In this document: positions 1-8,638 of the stretch, piece by piece
How positions within the stretch are numbered: position 1 is the stretch's first letter
Layout of the letters: every line of letters begins with the position of its first letter
Origin: CAZSHB01 sp964606885
Lineage (GTDB): Bacteria; Babelota; Babeliae; Babelales; CAIQNR01
DNA length: 64,000 bases
NCBI GenBank assembly: GCA_964606885.1
Contig: CAZSHB010000001.1
Span: 1-64,000 of the forward strand
Direction of reading: 5' to 3'
Translations under genes and position numbers: made by a program
Notes under the pieces: model-generated
Told to the model about the DNA's origin: nothing
Seen by the model: the letters and a program-made list of their open reading frames with translations, nothing else
Databases searched by the model: none

Positions 1-672
1 CGTTTACAAGTGCTTTTTGGTAGTTTTGCACATATTTATAAGACAATAAAAAAGTACGGTATTGGTAACGTGCAAGGCATTTTGGCAGACTTTGGTACCT
101 CGCAACATCAGATTCACCATAAAGAAGGCTTTTCGTTTAAAACGGACACACCGCTTGATATGCGTATGTCCAACTCGCACTTTCGAGTGACAGCGGCAAC
201 CATTGTAGCAAGTGCTACACCTGAAGAATTACGGCATATTTTGTGGACATACGGCGAAGAATCACATGCAAAAAGAATTGTAAATGCCATTGTAGAAGCG
301 CGTAAAAAGACACGTATTAAAACAACTGCTCAACTTGCTGACTTGGTAGAATCTGTTGTGCATCGACGCGGTTCTGCTACACACCCTGCAACTAAGACAT
401 TCCAGGCGTTGCGCATTGTGGTCAACCGTGAATTGCAAAATATTGAATCATTCCTGCCAGCAGCGTTTCAGGCATTACAACCAGGCGGCCGCTTGGCATG
501 CATCAGTTTCCACTCGCTTGAAGATAGGCTGGTGAAAGAGTTTTTCAGACAACGTGCTCAAGAAGGCACTGCAAAACTGATCACAAGAAAAGCATTAATT
601 GCCGATGATCACGAACGAGCAGCTAATCCATCGTCACGCTCTGCAAAACTCAGAGTAATCGAAAAAATATAA
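1..672 (+). CDS. rsmH: 16S rRNA (cytosine-1402-N4)-methyltransferase RsmH, 5' end cut by window
   Basis: RsmH uses S-adenosylmethionine to methylate N4 of C1402 in the 16S rRNA decoding centre. The frame is open to base 1, so only about the last 223 residues of a usual ~310-residue protein are present and the SAM-binding N-terminus is outside the window. Family blocks seen are ILADFGTSQHQI, GFSFKTDTPLDMRMS and GGRLACISFHSLEDRLVKEF near the C-terminus. The GTG at base 10 is an internal codon and not a start. RsmH often heads a division/cell-wall cluster, but here an unrelated spoVG unit with its own promoter follows after 139 bases. The identification is secure. Confidence 0.95.
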   Translation, partial: RLQVLFGSFAHIYKTIKKYGIGNVQGILADFGTSQHQIHHKEGFSFKTDTPLDMRMSNSHFRVTAATIVASATPEELRHILWTYGEESHAKRIVNAIVEARKKTRIKTTAQLADLVESVVHRRGSATHPATKTFQALRIVVNRELQNIESFLPAAFQALQPGGRLACISFHSLEDRLVKEFFRQRAQEGTAKLITRKALIADDHERAANPSSRSAKLRVIEKI

Positions 673-721
673 GAGTAATCTCTCCATTGCATGCACTAGG
701 CAACCAATTTGAAAAAGAAGT

Positions 722-750
722 TTGACAAACAAAATAGTAGCAAGTACATT
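722..750 (+). promoter_or_regulatory. Putative sigma-70 promoter for spoVG
   Basis: A perfect -35 box TTGACA (722-727) is followed after 17 bases by TACATT (745-750), which matches 4 of 6 positions of the -10 consensus. Predicted transcription would start near 757, about 55 bases before the spoVG start, and could run through tRNA-Gln to the hairpin at 1285-1314. Confidence 0.5.
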
Positions 751-811
751 AATCGACGACAAACGATTGATGCCTGAATAAGGCGGTATATGAGGCTAAA
801 GGTCAAAAAGA

Positions 812-1126
812 ATGAAGATAACCGAAGTCAAAATCTATCCAGCACGAGAAAAAGGGACGCGTTTGAAATCATACGCGACTATAGTGTTCGATAATGCCTT
901 TATTGTTCGCGATCTCAAGGTGATTGAGGGAGAAAAAGGTCTGTTTGTCTCAATGCCATCACGTAGACGCAAAGATGGTTCGTTCAGAGATATCGCTCAT
1001 CCACTTAACGGTGAAATGCGCAAGCATATCGAAGAAAACGTCATCAGCGAATACAAAAAACTTGAAGCTGCAGGTGAGTTGGGTAAACCAGCAACCAGCG
1101 ATGCTGATTATGAAGATGGTTATTAA
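812..1126 (+). CDS. spoVG: SpoVG-family nucleic-acid-binding regulator
   Basis: This 104-residue protein matches SpoVG over its length. The N-terminal KITEVKIYP block, the middle segment with FIVRDLKVIEGEKGLFVSMP and the basic SRRRKDGSFRDIAHPL stretch are all characteristic. SpoVG proteins bind DNA and RNA and tune expression post-transcriptionally in Firmicutes and spirochaetes; here the targets are unknown. The C-terminal ~20 residues are acidic and probably disordered. The ATG is preceded by AAAGG at a slightly long spacing. It sits alone between rsmH and tRNA-Gln. Confidence 0.9.
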   Translation: MKITEVKIYPAREKGTRLKSYATIVFDNAFIVRDLKVIEGEKGLFVSMPSRRRKDGSFRDIAHPLNGEMRKHIEENVISEYKKLEAAGELGKPATSDADYEDGY

Positions 1127-1146
1127 TTAGAAATTAAAAAATTAGG

Positions 1147-1220
1147 TGGGGCGTAGCCAAGCGGTAAGGCACCAGGTTTTGGTCCTGGCACCGGAGGTTC
1201 GAATCCTTCCGCCCCAGCCA
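1147..1220 (+). tRNA. trnQ: tRNA-Gln (anticodon TTG)
   Basis: This is a 74-nt cloverleaf with acceptor stem TGGGGCG (1147-1153) pairing with CGCCCCA (1210-1216), discriminator G and an encoded CCA end. The anticodon stem CCAGG/CCTGG flanks loop TTTTGGT, placing anticodon TTG at 1179-1181, which reads CAA. The T loop is TTCGAAT. It lies 20 bases after spoVG and is followed by an intrinsic terminator. Confidence 0.97.
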
Positions 1221-1284
1221 GTCACTCTACAAAGATGACAGGCACACCAAACAAGTTTCGATCTGGTGAAAACTAGGTCGGATA

Positions 1285-1314
1285 AAAAGCCGGTTACCAA
1301 AGACCGGCTTTTTT
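1285..1314 (+). terminator. Intrinsic terminator after tRNA-Gln
   Basis: The stem AAAGCCGGT / ACCGGCTTT encloses a short loop and is followed by a run of T broken by one C. It probably ends the spoVG-tRNA-Gln transcript. Confidence 0.85.
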
Positions 1315-1574
1315 CTTTACTACTCCACTCCAGTAACTTACAAAAAACACTCCCCCTCAACAGCTTATGGCCTATACACGCCTAACCCTGTCCGCTACAC
1401 CACGTCCACCTCTTCTGCCATTCTATCTGCCAACTTTCCCTTGCTCCCAAACAAAAATCCCCCCTTTACTATCTCCATAATAAGCCTATATAGGCCATTC
1501 TCTTGTTTTTTGCCTTACTTAATCAGTACTATTAACTATAGATTCAGTTTTGATTAATAATAGAGGTTGTGGTT
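1315..1574 (+). other. Intergenic stretch without a gene
   Basis: No supported gene is seen between the tRNA terminator and the metalloprotease gene. The sequence is C-rich in 1330-1480 and becomes AT-rich just before the gene. AGAGG at 1562-1566 serves as the ribosome binding site for the next gene. No convincing promoter could be placed. Confidence 0.5.
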
Positions 1575-3455
1575 ATGGAGCTTAATTTTTTCGAGAATAA
1601 GATAGTGCACTTAGCTGTATTTCTGTGTGTACTGCCAAGCACTATGCAAGCAGGTGAATTTGCACGAGAAGCTGAAGTTAGAAAAATTTATGAAGATGCT
1701 GCGCGAGCTGAAGGCATCCCTCATAGCAAAATGCCAACTATTATTTTTGCTGATGCCACAAATACACTGCCTGCTCATAAGCATCATCTTGAACATAAAG
1801 ATATTTTTTGGATATACGGCAATACAATATGGATTAATAAATATAGTTTTGAAACTATTGTTTACCGCCAAGAAGAATTTGCAAAACATGCAATGGAATA
1901 TCTAAAACAGTACATCATGCAACCAGCAGATTCGCCTCGACAAGCCGAAATTAGAAAGTTATTTTACGAAGCCGCACAGCTGCATAAAATTCCAAAAGAA
2001 GCAATACCAAATATTATTTTTACCAATCAACAGAATACTGAACTGGCTTGGGTCATACACAACACCATTTTTATAAACAACCATCATCTAAAAAACCCTT
2101 TTTTAAATTGGAAAATGACAGCTTTACACGAAATGACGCACGTTAAACACCACGATGGTTATACAAAACAAGGATTAGAAAAACCAGAACGTAAAGCTCT
2201 AGCAAAAAAACATGAACGCCGTGCAGATGAAACAGCATGCCACCTAGCAGCGTGTGAAGACTGTATTCTAGAATTTGGATGTTGCCAAAGTGATGATTCT
2301 TGCGACCCAGAGGGATATATGACTCAAGCAGATTGCTTAACAATGGCTATAAAATATAAAGGCCAAAAATGCCTTACTCACTGTACAGGAGAACTCACTC
2401 CCGCATTAGTTGTTGCTAAAACTTATGTTAATAAAACTTGTACTAGTAGTATCCCAACCCCCTCTGTTCAATACATAGAACCAGAAGCAACTTCATCTAA
2501 AGATGATATTTGCAAACCTTGTCCTGCAATGAATGATTCGGCTAGACAAGCTGAAGTTCTTAAAATATATGCGGATGCTGCAAAAGATATTAGTGTTACT
2601 CTATCAGACGATTCTTTTAAGCATGTAAGCTATATGAGTGAAGGAATGACTTTGTACGATCCGGCCACCAACAGATTTCGTGTTAACGTAAAATTCTTCG
2701 ATAAACCCAATAGTACACACCAAGAAGTTGCTCGCCGTGAAATGTTAAAAATAAAAGATCTACAAAAATCAAACAGAGCTGCTGTACCTCAATGCTCCGC
2801 ACCACACGTAGCAATGCCACAACCAACTGTACAACCACAGTCGGCCATAAACACACCAGCTTCTGCTGCCACAAGACCAATTCCAGCTCCACAAGCGCCA
2901 GTACGTATAGCTCCTGCTCTTGTTACACCAGCCACCGTTATTCCAAGAGCTACGGCACAACCAACCGCCGTTAACAATCAACCAGTAATAGTGCCTCTAG
3001 CAGATCATCCAATGTTTAAACTTCTTGATGAGTACAATACAAACCATGCAAAGCTCGCTATTTCTAACCCCACTACTCATACCTATAACTGGAACTTTAA
3101 TCGCTTTAAGGCTTATTTACCCCCATTACATCCGGTCACTACTGATCAAATTCAGATCATTACAAACTACATTACTCGTTTATCAGCAACTGATTATACA
3201 TACCTTATGCTGCTGGCACATATCAAAAAAACAAGCCCGGAATACATACTGACTTCTTATTACCAAACAAATGGTAACACCTTAAACAGTACAATTCCCG
3301 TTATTGATATCTTAGTCTGGTATCTTAAAACGCATCCTGCATCTCTACAAATATCACAGGCAGCTATCACTTTAGAAACAAAAATACAAACAAGTACAGA
3401 ACCACAAAGTACTCTTACGAACGCAGTAAAATGGCTGCAGAGTTGGTGGTCTTAA
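1575..3455 (+). CDS. Secreted M48-like zinc metalloprotease with repeated N-terminal motif
   Basis: This 626-residue protein begins with a hydrophobic Sec-type signal peptide (about residues 10-26, likely cleavage after MQA). A zinc-protease site HEMTH is at residues 185-189, and the presumed third ligand is Glu214 in HERRADETA, the arrangement of M48-type gluzincins. A segment of the form RxAExxKIYxxAA occurs three times (near residues 32, 118 and 320), the last two outside or after the catalytic part. Cys-rich CEDC...CCQ...C follows the active site, and residues ~400-490 are Pro/Ala/Thr-rich and probably disordered. The start was set at the ATG, 8 bases after AGAGG, and not at the GTG two codons upstream. 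Substrate is unknown; the next gene is a shorter paralogue. Confidence 0.72.
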   Translation: MELNFFENKIVHLAVFLCVLPSTMQAGEFAREAEVRKIYEDAARAEGIPHSKMPTIIFADATNTLPAHKHHLEHKDIFWIYGNTIWINKYSFETIVYRQEEFAKHAMEYLKQYIMQPADSPRQAEIRKLFYEAAQLHKIPKEAIPNIIFTNQQNTELAWVIHNTIFINNHHLKNPFLNWKMTALHEMTHVKHHDGYTKQGLEKPERKALAKKHERRADETACHLAACEDCILEFGCCQSDDSCDPEGYMTQADCLTMAIKYKGQKCLTHCTGELTPALVVAKTYVNKTCTSSIPTPSVQYIEPEATSSKDDICKPCPAMNDSARQAEVLKIYADAAKDISVTLSDDSFKHVSYMSEGMTLYDPATNRFRVNVKFFDKPNSTHQEVARREMLKIKDLQKSNRAAVPQCSAPHVAMPQPTVQPQSAINTPASAATRPIPAPQAPVRIAPALVTPATVIPRATAQPTAVNNQPVIVPLADHPMFKLLDEYNTNHAKLAISNPTTHTYNWNFNRFKAYLPPLHPVTTDQIQIITNYITRLSATDYTYLMLLAHIKKTSPEYILTSYYQTNGNTLNSTIPVIDILVWYLKTHPASLQISQAAITLETKIQTSTEPQSTLTNAVKWLQSWWS

Positions 3456-3587
3456 TGAACAAAAATGGAGAGTTCATAATAACGACAGCATCAGTTTTAT
3501 AAATACCCACTTACCAGGCTTATTATTAACATTTTAAGCCCATCTCTTTAAGCTCTCATCTTAGTTTTTAAGCTCACCATAGGGCTT

Positions 3588-3616
3588 TTGCTTTAATCCA
3601 TTTTATAGCTTATAAT
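3588..3616 (+). promoter_or_regulatory. Putative sigma-70 promoter for second metalloprotease gene
   Basis: TTGCTT (3588-3593) is separated by 17 bases from a perfect TATAAT (3611-3616), 38 bases before the ATG at 3655. The region just upstream contains three copies of a TTTAAGC word (around 3530-3574). Confidence 0.55.
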
Positions 3617-3654
3617 TATATTCAGACTGTATTTATAATTATGGAGAATTACCT

Positions 3655-4443
3655 ATGAAAAAGTTATTTTTTAAGCTTAATTTTTTACTGATAGGGCTTT
3701 TGTGTGGAGCAAGTAACTTTATACAAGCCGCTAGTTCTGATGCATATACAGCTCTTTCAAAAAATGAAAAAATTATTGAAACAATATATCAACAAGCTGC
3801 CCAAGAACTAGGTATGGAAACACCCCCAATTTTCTTTAAAGCAATGAGAGATGACTGGGGCGCATATACTGATGGCACATCTATCTTTATCAATAATAAA
3901 GATTTGGATTGCGATTTAATGGTCTATTGTAACGGCCACGGTTATTACAAACAGATTGCCTTACATGAATTAACACATATTCAAAATAAAGATGCTAAAA
4001 ATAAAAAATTAATACGTGACACATTTACAATTACTCGATTATCTTTACTAACTGGTAGTTGTTTTTTTCTCCTAAAAAATAAAGCGCCCATTAATCGTAT
4101 TGCCATTAAAACGTTAGCTGGATCTTATTTAATGACCGCTGCAGAATCTTATACAGATAATCAATATAATATAATGTGCGAAAAAAGAGCAGATACAACA
4201 GCTGCTCACAAATTACACTGCGAACAGTGCTCTAAAGAATGGTCTCGCGCCATAACAACTCGACCAGAAGATGATCCTCAAGGTTACATTGGCAAAAAAA
4301 CATTTGATTCCATAACCGCACAACACAACAATAAGCAGTGCTCACATCATGCTTCTATTCATGCTCCTATTGCCCCTTGTAACACTTCTTGGGCATCAAC
4401 TCTTGGCTCTTATTTTACTGCCATAAAAAATAAATTTATATAA
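3655..4443 (+). CDS. Secreted M48-like zinc metalloprotease
   Basis: This 262-residue protein has a signal peptide (residues 1-25, ending near IQAAS). HELTH at residues 104-108 and Glu176 in CEKRADTTAA form the predicted zinc site. A hydrophobic segment between the two (about residues 127-160) could be a membrane helix, as in membrane-bound M48 enzymes. The segment CEKRADTTAAHKLHCEQC aligns with HERRADETACHLAACEDC of the upstream gene, so the two are paralogues; this copy lacks the long Pro-rich tail. It has its own promoter and a GGAGAA ribosome binding site. Function beyond proteolysis is unknown. Confidence 0.72.
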   Translation: MKKLFFKLNFLLIGLLCGASNFIQAASSDAYTALSKNEKIIETIYQQAAQELGMETPPIFFKAMRDDWGAYTDGTSIFINNKDLDCDLMVYCNGHGYYKQIALHELTHIQNKDAKNKKLIRDTFTITRLSLLTGSCFFLLKNKAPINRIAIKTLAGSYLMTAAESYTDNQYNIMCEKRADTTAAHKLHCEQCSKEWSRAITTRPEDDPQGYIGKKTFDSITAQHNNKQCSHHASIHAPIAPCNTSWASTLGSYFTAIKNKFI

Positions 4444-4547
4444 AAGAATTATTATGAAAAACATAACTATTTTACATACTCCCCCATACCAATCACATGC
4501 CCTCTGCGCTATACTGACTAAAAAATATTTCTAAAAAAGGCGCCGTT

Positions 4548-5168
4548 ATGCATAACACCCTGTTAGTTGGATCTTCTTCTGCATCTCGCAAAGTACTGCT
4601 AGAAGAATCTAAAATACCCTTCACCGTTATTGGCCATACTGCTGACGAAGAATCAATAGACCATACACTCCCCCTACCAAAACTAGTTACAACTATTGCG
4701 CGTCTTAAAATGGACCACACGATTATTCCTACAACCTACACGCATCAATACGCGTACGTACTGACTGCAGACTCCCTAGGTAACGATCCAGAAGGCAACG
4801 TGCTCGGTAAACCAAAAGATAGACAGGATGCTCTTAACAAAATTCGTGCGATCAACAATAAACGCTCGCATAATGTGGTTGGCGTTTGTATCGATAAAAA
4901 AATTAAAAATCAGCACGGTGTGTGGGAAACGGTAACGCGTAAAGAGATCTGTGTAGAAACATTTTTTACGTTTTATGTACCAGAAACATGGATGAACAAA
5001 TACTTGGATAATTCGTGGGCGATGATTGCGTCAGGTGCTATTGCCGTTGAGAATTACGGAGCACAGTTTTTAAAATCTATTGAACGGGGTTCTTTTAGTG
5101 GACTTATGGGGCTCCCCATGTATGAAGTACGAGAAGCCCTCGATGAACTTGGTTTCTTTAATGGCTGA
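4548..5168 (+). CDS. maf: Maf-family nucleotide pyrophosphatase
   Basis: Maf proteins hydrolyse non-canonical or modified nucleoside triphosphates to monophosphates and are linked to septum control. The 206-residue protein has the N-terminal phosphate-binding S-x-S-x-R motif (SSSASRK), the acidic AD motif (LTADSLGND), SHNVVGV matching the conserved H-x-V-x-T/G-V block, and a C-terminal GLMGLPMYEVREAL. Length is typical. The last 11 bases overlap the end of the convergent gene at 5158-5604. The ATG follows an AAAAAGG ribosome binding site. Confidence 0.9.
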   Translation: MHNTLLVGSSSASRKVLLEESKIPFTVIGHTADEESIDHTLPLPKLVTTIARLKMDHTIIPTTYTHQYAYVLTADSLGNDPEGNVLGKPKDRQDALNKIRAINNKRSHNVVGVCIDKKIKNQHGVWETVTRKEICVETFFTFYVPETWMNKYLDNSWAMIASGAIAVENYGAQFLKSIERGSFSGLMGLPMYEVREALDELGFFNG

Positions 5169-5604
5169 TCGTTTTTTTAGTTGGCTTCCAACATTTGAGC
5201 AGCTCATTAAATAAAATTTCTTGCGGATTGGCACCAGGATTACGTTCTAACCGTGATGATGCTTTTTCTACACTAAACTGAACCGTTGCTTGGTCACACC
5301 CCTTGCTGTCTATTTGATCCAAAGCCGGCATCAGCTTCTTTTCCATAATAGTCTTCATGGCCTGTTCAGTCAGCGCTTCTTGCAACAAGTCTTCAAGCAA
5401 CTTAAGGAAATCTACAATAGTGTACTGTAGTTCTTCGGTTGATTGCAGATCTTCGCTACTTGCGCCCTCTTTTAAATCTTCTTTAAGTCCATGGCCAAGA
5501 GCGTAGGTAATTAAACCTTTTAACCGCTCCGGTTCATGATCCAGTAACCACTGTAACAAGAAAAGAAGCTCGTACGACAAAGAAAGTTGATTATTGTTGT
5601 TCAT
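5158..5604 (-). CDS. Unknown cytoplasmic helical protein
   Basis: This 148-residue protein has no signal peptide and no motif I recognise. It is acidic, Leu-rich and predicted mostly alpha-helical, with a Lys-rich C-terminus (KCWKPTKKTISH). A strong AAGGAG ribosome binding site sits 5 bases before the ATG, which supports a real gene. It is convergent with maf, overlapping by 11 bases, and lies downstream of the MerR-like regulator on the same strand, so the two may be co-transcribed. An inverted repeat built on GCCAAAC / GTTTGG lies in the 114-base gap between them. Confidence 0.6.
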   Translation of the reverse strand: MNNNNQLSLSYELLFLLQWLLDHEPERLKGLITYALGHGLKEDLKEGASSEDLQSTEELQYTIVDFLKLLEDLLQEALTEQAMKTIMEKKLMPALDQIDSKGCDQATVQFSVEKASSRLERNPGANPQEILFNELLKCWKPTKKTISH

Positions 5605-5718
5605 AACATCTCCTTATACGACCCAGTATTAAAAAGGCATCCTATGTCAGCGTGAACGATTTTTGCCCCAAACACACAGAGTTTGGCCATAAAAACATGC
5701 ACAGCGCCTGCCATAGCA

Positions 5719-6177
5719 TTATTCTTCATACTCAACCTGCCATTCATCTTCATCTATCTCATCAACGTCATCAGGCTTATCTGATGCAGTGTCTTTATCA
5801 ATAACAGGAACTTGTGCTTTTAAATCTGCCAATCGACGCGTTGCATCTTTAACCGCCTCTTTATGCGTCAGCTCTTCAGCCTTTAATGAATCTGTTGTTT
5901 CTTCAAACATACGGTTCATATCTTTTTGCATCTTTTTCATTTGCTTTTGAAGCTTCAGCACCATCTGCACACCGGCCAAGTTAATGCCTAATTTGTGCGT
6001 TAGATAAATGATTTCTTCCAGCCTATCCACATCTTCTTCAGAAAAAAGCCGCGTGTTACCGTCTGAACGTTTGGGGGAAATTAACCCTTCCCGCTCATAA
6101 AGCCGAATTGTTTGCTGATGCACAGAAAACATTTTTGCCACTGCCGATATCGAAAAAAAGCCTTGTTTACGTTTCAT
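5719..6177 (-). CDS. MerR-family transcriptional regulator, HspR-like
   Basis: This 152-residue protein starts with a MerR winged helix-turn-helix: FSISAVAKMFSVHQQTIRLYEREGLI then SPKRSDGNTRLFSEEDV, followed by a coiled coil (about residues 70-125). This is the layout of HspR, the repressor of dnaK-type chaperone operons that binds HAIR inverted repeats. The tail is strongly acidic. The ATG at 6177 was preferred over an in-frame codon 30 residues upstream because MKRKQGFFSIS starts right at the domain and a GGGA site precedes it. No HAIR-type repeat was seen near the gene or near grpE, so its target is open. It is divergent from the secreted-protein operon at 6317. Confidence 0.78.
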   Translation of the reverse strand: MKRKQGFFSISAVAKMFSVHQQTIRLYEREGLISPKRSDGNTRLFSEEDVDRLEEIIYLTHKLGINLAGVQMVLKLQKQMKKMQKDMNRMFEETTDSLKAEELTHKEAVKDATRRLADLKAQVPVIDKDTASDKPDDVDEIDEDEWQVEYEE

Positions 6178-6316
6178 TTTATTCCCACAACACTTAAATA
6201 CGTTAGTAGTGTCAGAAGCGGCAGAATACCATATTTTTTTGCACAAATCATGCTCAGTGTGGTACAAAGTATGCGATCTTATATTTTTTTATTATTGCTG
6301 CTCTTAAAGGGAATAC

Positions 6317-6967
6317 ATGAAAACACTTTTACTCTGCTTACTCACGGTACTTGGTGGAATAAACTTACAAGCTTCTGACGATGAACAACAAGCTACTCAG
6401 AAGTACGCAGCGGGACTGGTAGTGGCATCTCTGGCCAGCGCGGTCATGGTCGGTGTGTTCGTAGCAGGCGCATATGGTAAGAGCCTAGCAACCGAATACT
6501 CTTTACATACTGCCGTGTGTGAAAAAAGAAGTCCCTGGACTATAACCCTGCGAGTCGCTTGTGGAGCAAGGGAACGATTAGACCCTTCTGATAAAACCGC
6601 TCTTCACAGAACATTAGCCAATATAACATATTATAACTCTCGCACGCATAGGCATTGCTGTACTACAAACTACGATCCTGCTGCACTGCACCAATTACTG
6701 GATCAACACAAAAAAAGAAGATTGCAATTTGGCGATACACCGTCTCAAGCTCTTTATGATTGGGCCCTTCACGTTGGGCTTGATAAACGAGCACAAGATG
6801 ATAAAGAAAAAATGAAAAAAGGTCTTACAGTACACAGTCCTAAGCTTCCTCAAGTATTTAACAATAGTGATCTTGAAGAGTTGAGTCACTATAGGTATGA
6901 CAATCAGGATCAATTAGTTTGCACAAGTAAAAGTAATGCTCTTTTTAAAGCTAAGGGTTCTCAATGA
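6317..6967 (+). CDS. Secreted protein with signal peptide, TM helix and degenerate ankyrin-like region
   Basis: This 216-residue protein opens the seven-gene operon. It has a signal peptide (MKTLLLCLLTVLGGINLQAS), an acidic spacer, then a strongly hydrophobic segment (about residues 33-52). The remainder has short stretches that resemble weak ankyrin helices (YSLHTAVCE, ALHRTLANITYY, ALHQLLDQHKKR) but no clean repeat. Its last 4 bases overlap the start of the next gene (ATGA), which shows tight coupling. The N-terminal 50-residue plan recurs in five of the six downstream genes. Function unknown; export to the envelope or host is inferred from the leader. Confidence 0.65.
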   Translation: MKTLLLCLLTVLGGINLQASDDEQQATQKYAAGLVVASLASAVMVGVFVAGAYGKSLATEYSLHTAVCEKRSPWTITLRVACGARERLDPSDKTALHRTLANITYYNSRTHRHCCTTNYDPAALHQLLDQHKKRRLQFGDTPSQALYDWALHVGLDKRAQDDKEKMKKGLTVHSPKLPQVFNNSDLEELSHYRYDNQDQLVCTSKSNALFKAKGSQ

Positions 6968-7695
6968 AGGCACTTTTACTCTGTTTACTCACGCTGCTTT
7001 ATGAAGCCAAGATGAGTGCTTGCCAATATGATGCACAAGAAGATACTCATGATCAAATAATACTCTATACCCAATTACTAGCAGCCGCAGCTGTAGGCGC
7101 AGCAACAATATCTGCTAAACATCTCATTAAAAGCATTCCCAATAAAAGCCAGGAAATGCTTTTGAACGCTGCCGCTACTAATAATCTAAGAAAAGCAGAC
7201 TGGCTGTTATGGCTTGGAGTAGATCCAAATGAAAAACAAAACGAGCATGGGTTTCCTCTCCATAACGCAGTGTATTATGACCATGAACCAATGGTTCAGC
7301 TACTCGTTCATCATAAAGCAAAAGACCAACTTTATGATTATAACTTTGCTTGTCAAAAATCAGCCTTACACCACACAGCTCGAGTTCAAGGACAATTTCA
7401 GCTTGATGGTAATAAAGCAAGAATATTTTATAAATGGAAATTCCCATCACATTATAGCCCTTCTATGCTTTATCTTTTGCTGACACTCCATAAAGAAAGA
7501 AAACTTGAAACAGATTTGCCCGCTTATCAAGTGTATGAATGGACACTACAAGAAAAACTTTATGAAAAAGCAGACAGAGATAGAAAACTAAGCCCAGAAC
7601 AATTAGCATTACAAGAAGTTCCCCTATTTCTTTATTTACAAAAACAAATTATTGCCCACCAACTAATATATGCCGACCCAAGTACTTATAACTAG
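6964..7695 (+). CDS. Secreted ankyrin-repeat protein
   Basis: This 243-residue protein starts with a signal peptide nearly identical to that of the upstream gene (MKALLLCLLTLLYE), then an acidic spacer and a hydrophobic segment (about residues 35-50). Two to three ankyrin repeats follow: LLNAAATNNLRKADWLLWLG-VDPN, HGFPLHNAVYYDHEPMVQLL and SALHHTA. Ankyrin repeats mediate protein binding and are common in effectors of intracellular bacteria. It is translationally coupled to 6317-6967 by a 4-base overlap. No catalytic domain is visible. Confidence 0.75.
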   Translation: MKALLLCLLTLLYEAKMSACQYDAQEDTHDQIILYTQLLAAAAVGAATISAKHLIKSIPNKSQEMLLNAAATNNLRKADWLLWLGVDPNEKQNEHGFPLHNAVYYDHEPMVQLLVHHKAKDQLYDYNFACQKSALHHTARVQGQFQLDGNKARIFYKWKFPSHYSPSMLYLLLTLHKERKLETDLPAYQVYEWTLQEKLYEKADRDRKLSPEQLALQEVPLFLYLQKQIIAHQLIYADPSTYN

Positions 7696-7707
7696 AATTC
7701 ATAACTC

Positions 7708-8625
7708 ATGTATCGCTTATACCTCCTCATACTCATACACCTCACCGCTCCCTTATACAGTGCTTTTACAGGTCCTTGCGATGCAGCCCTAACACCCCTG
7801 CATCAAGCGGCAATTGATAACAACACACAGAAAATGACAGATCTTATAACTCAAGGTGCAGACATACACGCAGAAACAAGAAACGGTATGACACCGCTCC
7901 ATCTTGCTATATGGCACAATCATTACGATGCAACTCATACGCTCTTGCAAAAAGGTGCTGATGCATTAGTCCAAACGAGTAAAAGAAATGCAACACCGTG
8001 GCACTTTGCCTGCCGATTACTCTACAAGTACGACGCCTTTATGGCATGTATAGAAAACGATACTGATAAAAAAACATCTGCCAACACTCAAGAATCTTTA
8101 TACGCTGCTCAAACAAAAATCATGAACGAGCGAAAAGAATTACTAGAAACAAATAATCAAAGTATTAAAACACAAAAAGCGCTCGAAGCATATGACAAAA
8201 AACTCATAGCAATACGAGAAGCGTTGCTCAACAAATCTTCTAGCTACAACCCATTAGCTATAGTCTGCACACCACACGTAGATTGCCGTACTAAGTCGCC
8301 CGAAAAAATTGCGCAACACGTAGAAGAAACTAAAAGAAAAATATATCTGTTAGTAAGTAGAGGCGCCCTTTTAGACAGACGCACAGCAGAACAGCTGACT
8401 ATCAGTTTTGGCACTTCTGCGTATGGTCCATACCTGCCAGAAGTAGATCTACTCCCCTTTGTACTTGCCTGTCACCCGCTCACTAAATCTTGCAAAAAAC
8501 TGCCAGATAACGTAGATACATTAGACTTAACTGCTTTTACACCAGCACAAAAAACAGTGCTGCACGAAAGAAAAAAGGCCCTCCTGCAAGAAGTACAAGA
8601 CATAGAAGCATCATTAAAAAAATAG
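7708..8625 (+). CDS. Secreted ankyrin-repeat protein with coiled coil
   Basis: This 305-residue protein has a signal peptide (residues 1-18, YRLYLLILIHLTAPLYSA). Three ankyrin repeats occupy about residues 26-115: LTPLHQAAIDNNTQ, MTPLHLAIWHNHYD and ATPWHFACRLLYKY, each ending in a GAD or GADA turn. A charged, Gln/Lys-rich coiled coil follows (about 125-185), then another ankyrin-like helix pair (IYLLVSRGALLDRR). Unlike its neighbours it has no second hydrophobic segment after the leader. It is third in the operon, 12 bases after the preceding gene. No enzymatic motif seen. Confidence 0.78.
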   Translation: MYRLYLLILIHLTAPLYSAFTGPCDAALTPLHQAAIDNNTQKMTDLITQGADIHAETRNGMTPLHLAIWHNHYDATHTLLQKGADALVQTSKRNATPWHFACRLLYKYDAFMACIENDTDKKTSANTQESLYAAQTKIMNERKELLETNNQSIKTQKALEAYDKKLIAIREALLNKSSSYNPLAIVCTPHVDCRTKSPEKIAQHVEETKRKIYLLVSRGALLDRRTAEQLTISFGTSAYGPYLPEVDLLPFVLACHPLTKSCKKLPDNVDTLDLTAFTPAQKTVLHERKKALLQEVQDIEASLKK

Positions 8626-8638
8626 GGAGAATAAAAGC

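Noticed and set aside
1142..1360. 72-residue open frame on the minus strand across tRNA-Gln
   Set aside because: It is the complement of the tRNA and its terminator and has no ribosome binding site or recognisable protein.
2683..2981. Several overlapping frames opposite the Pro-rich part of the metalloprotease gene
   Set aside because: They are shadows of a low-complexity coding region and lack start signals.
4454..4534. 26-codon frame starting MKNITILH between the protease and maf genes
   Set aside because: It has no clear ribosome binding site, a composition unlike the secreted leaders, and lies where maf regulatory sequence is expected.
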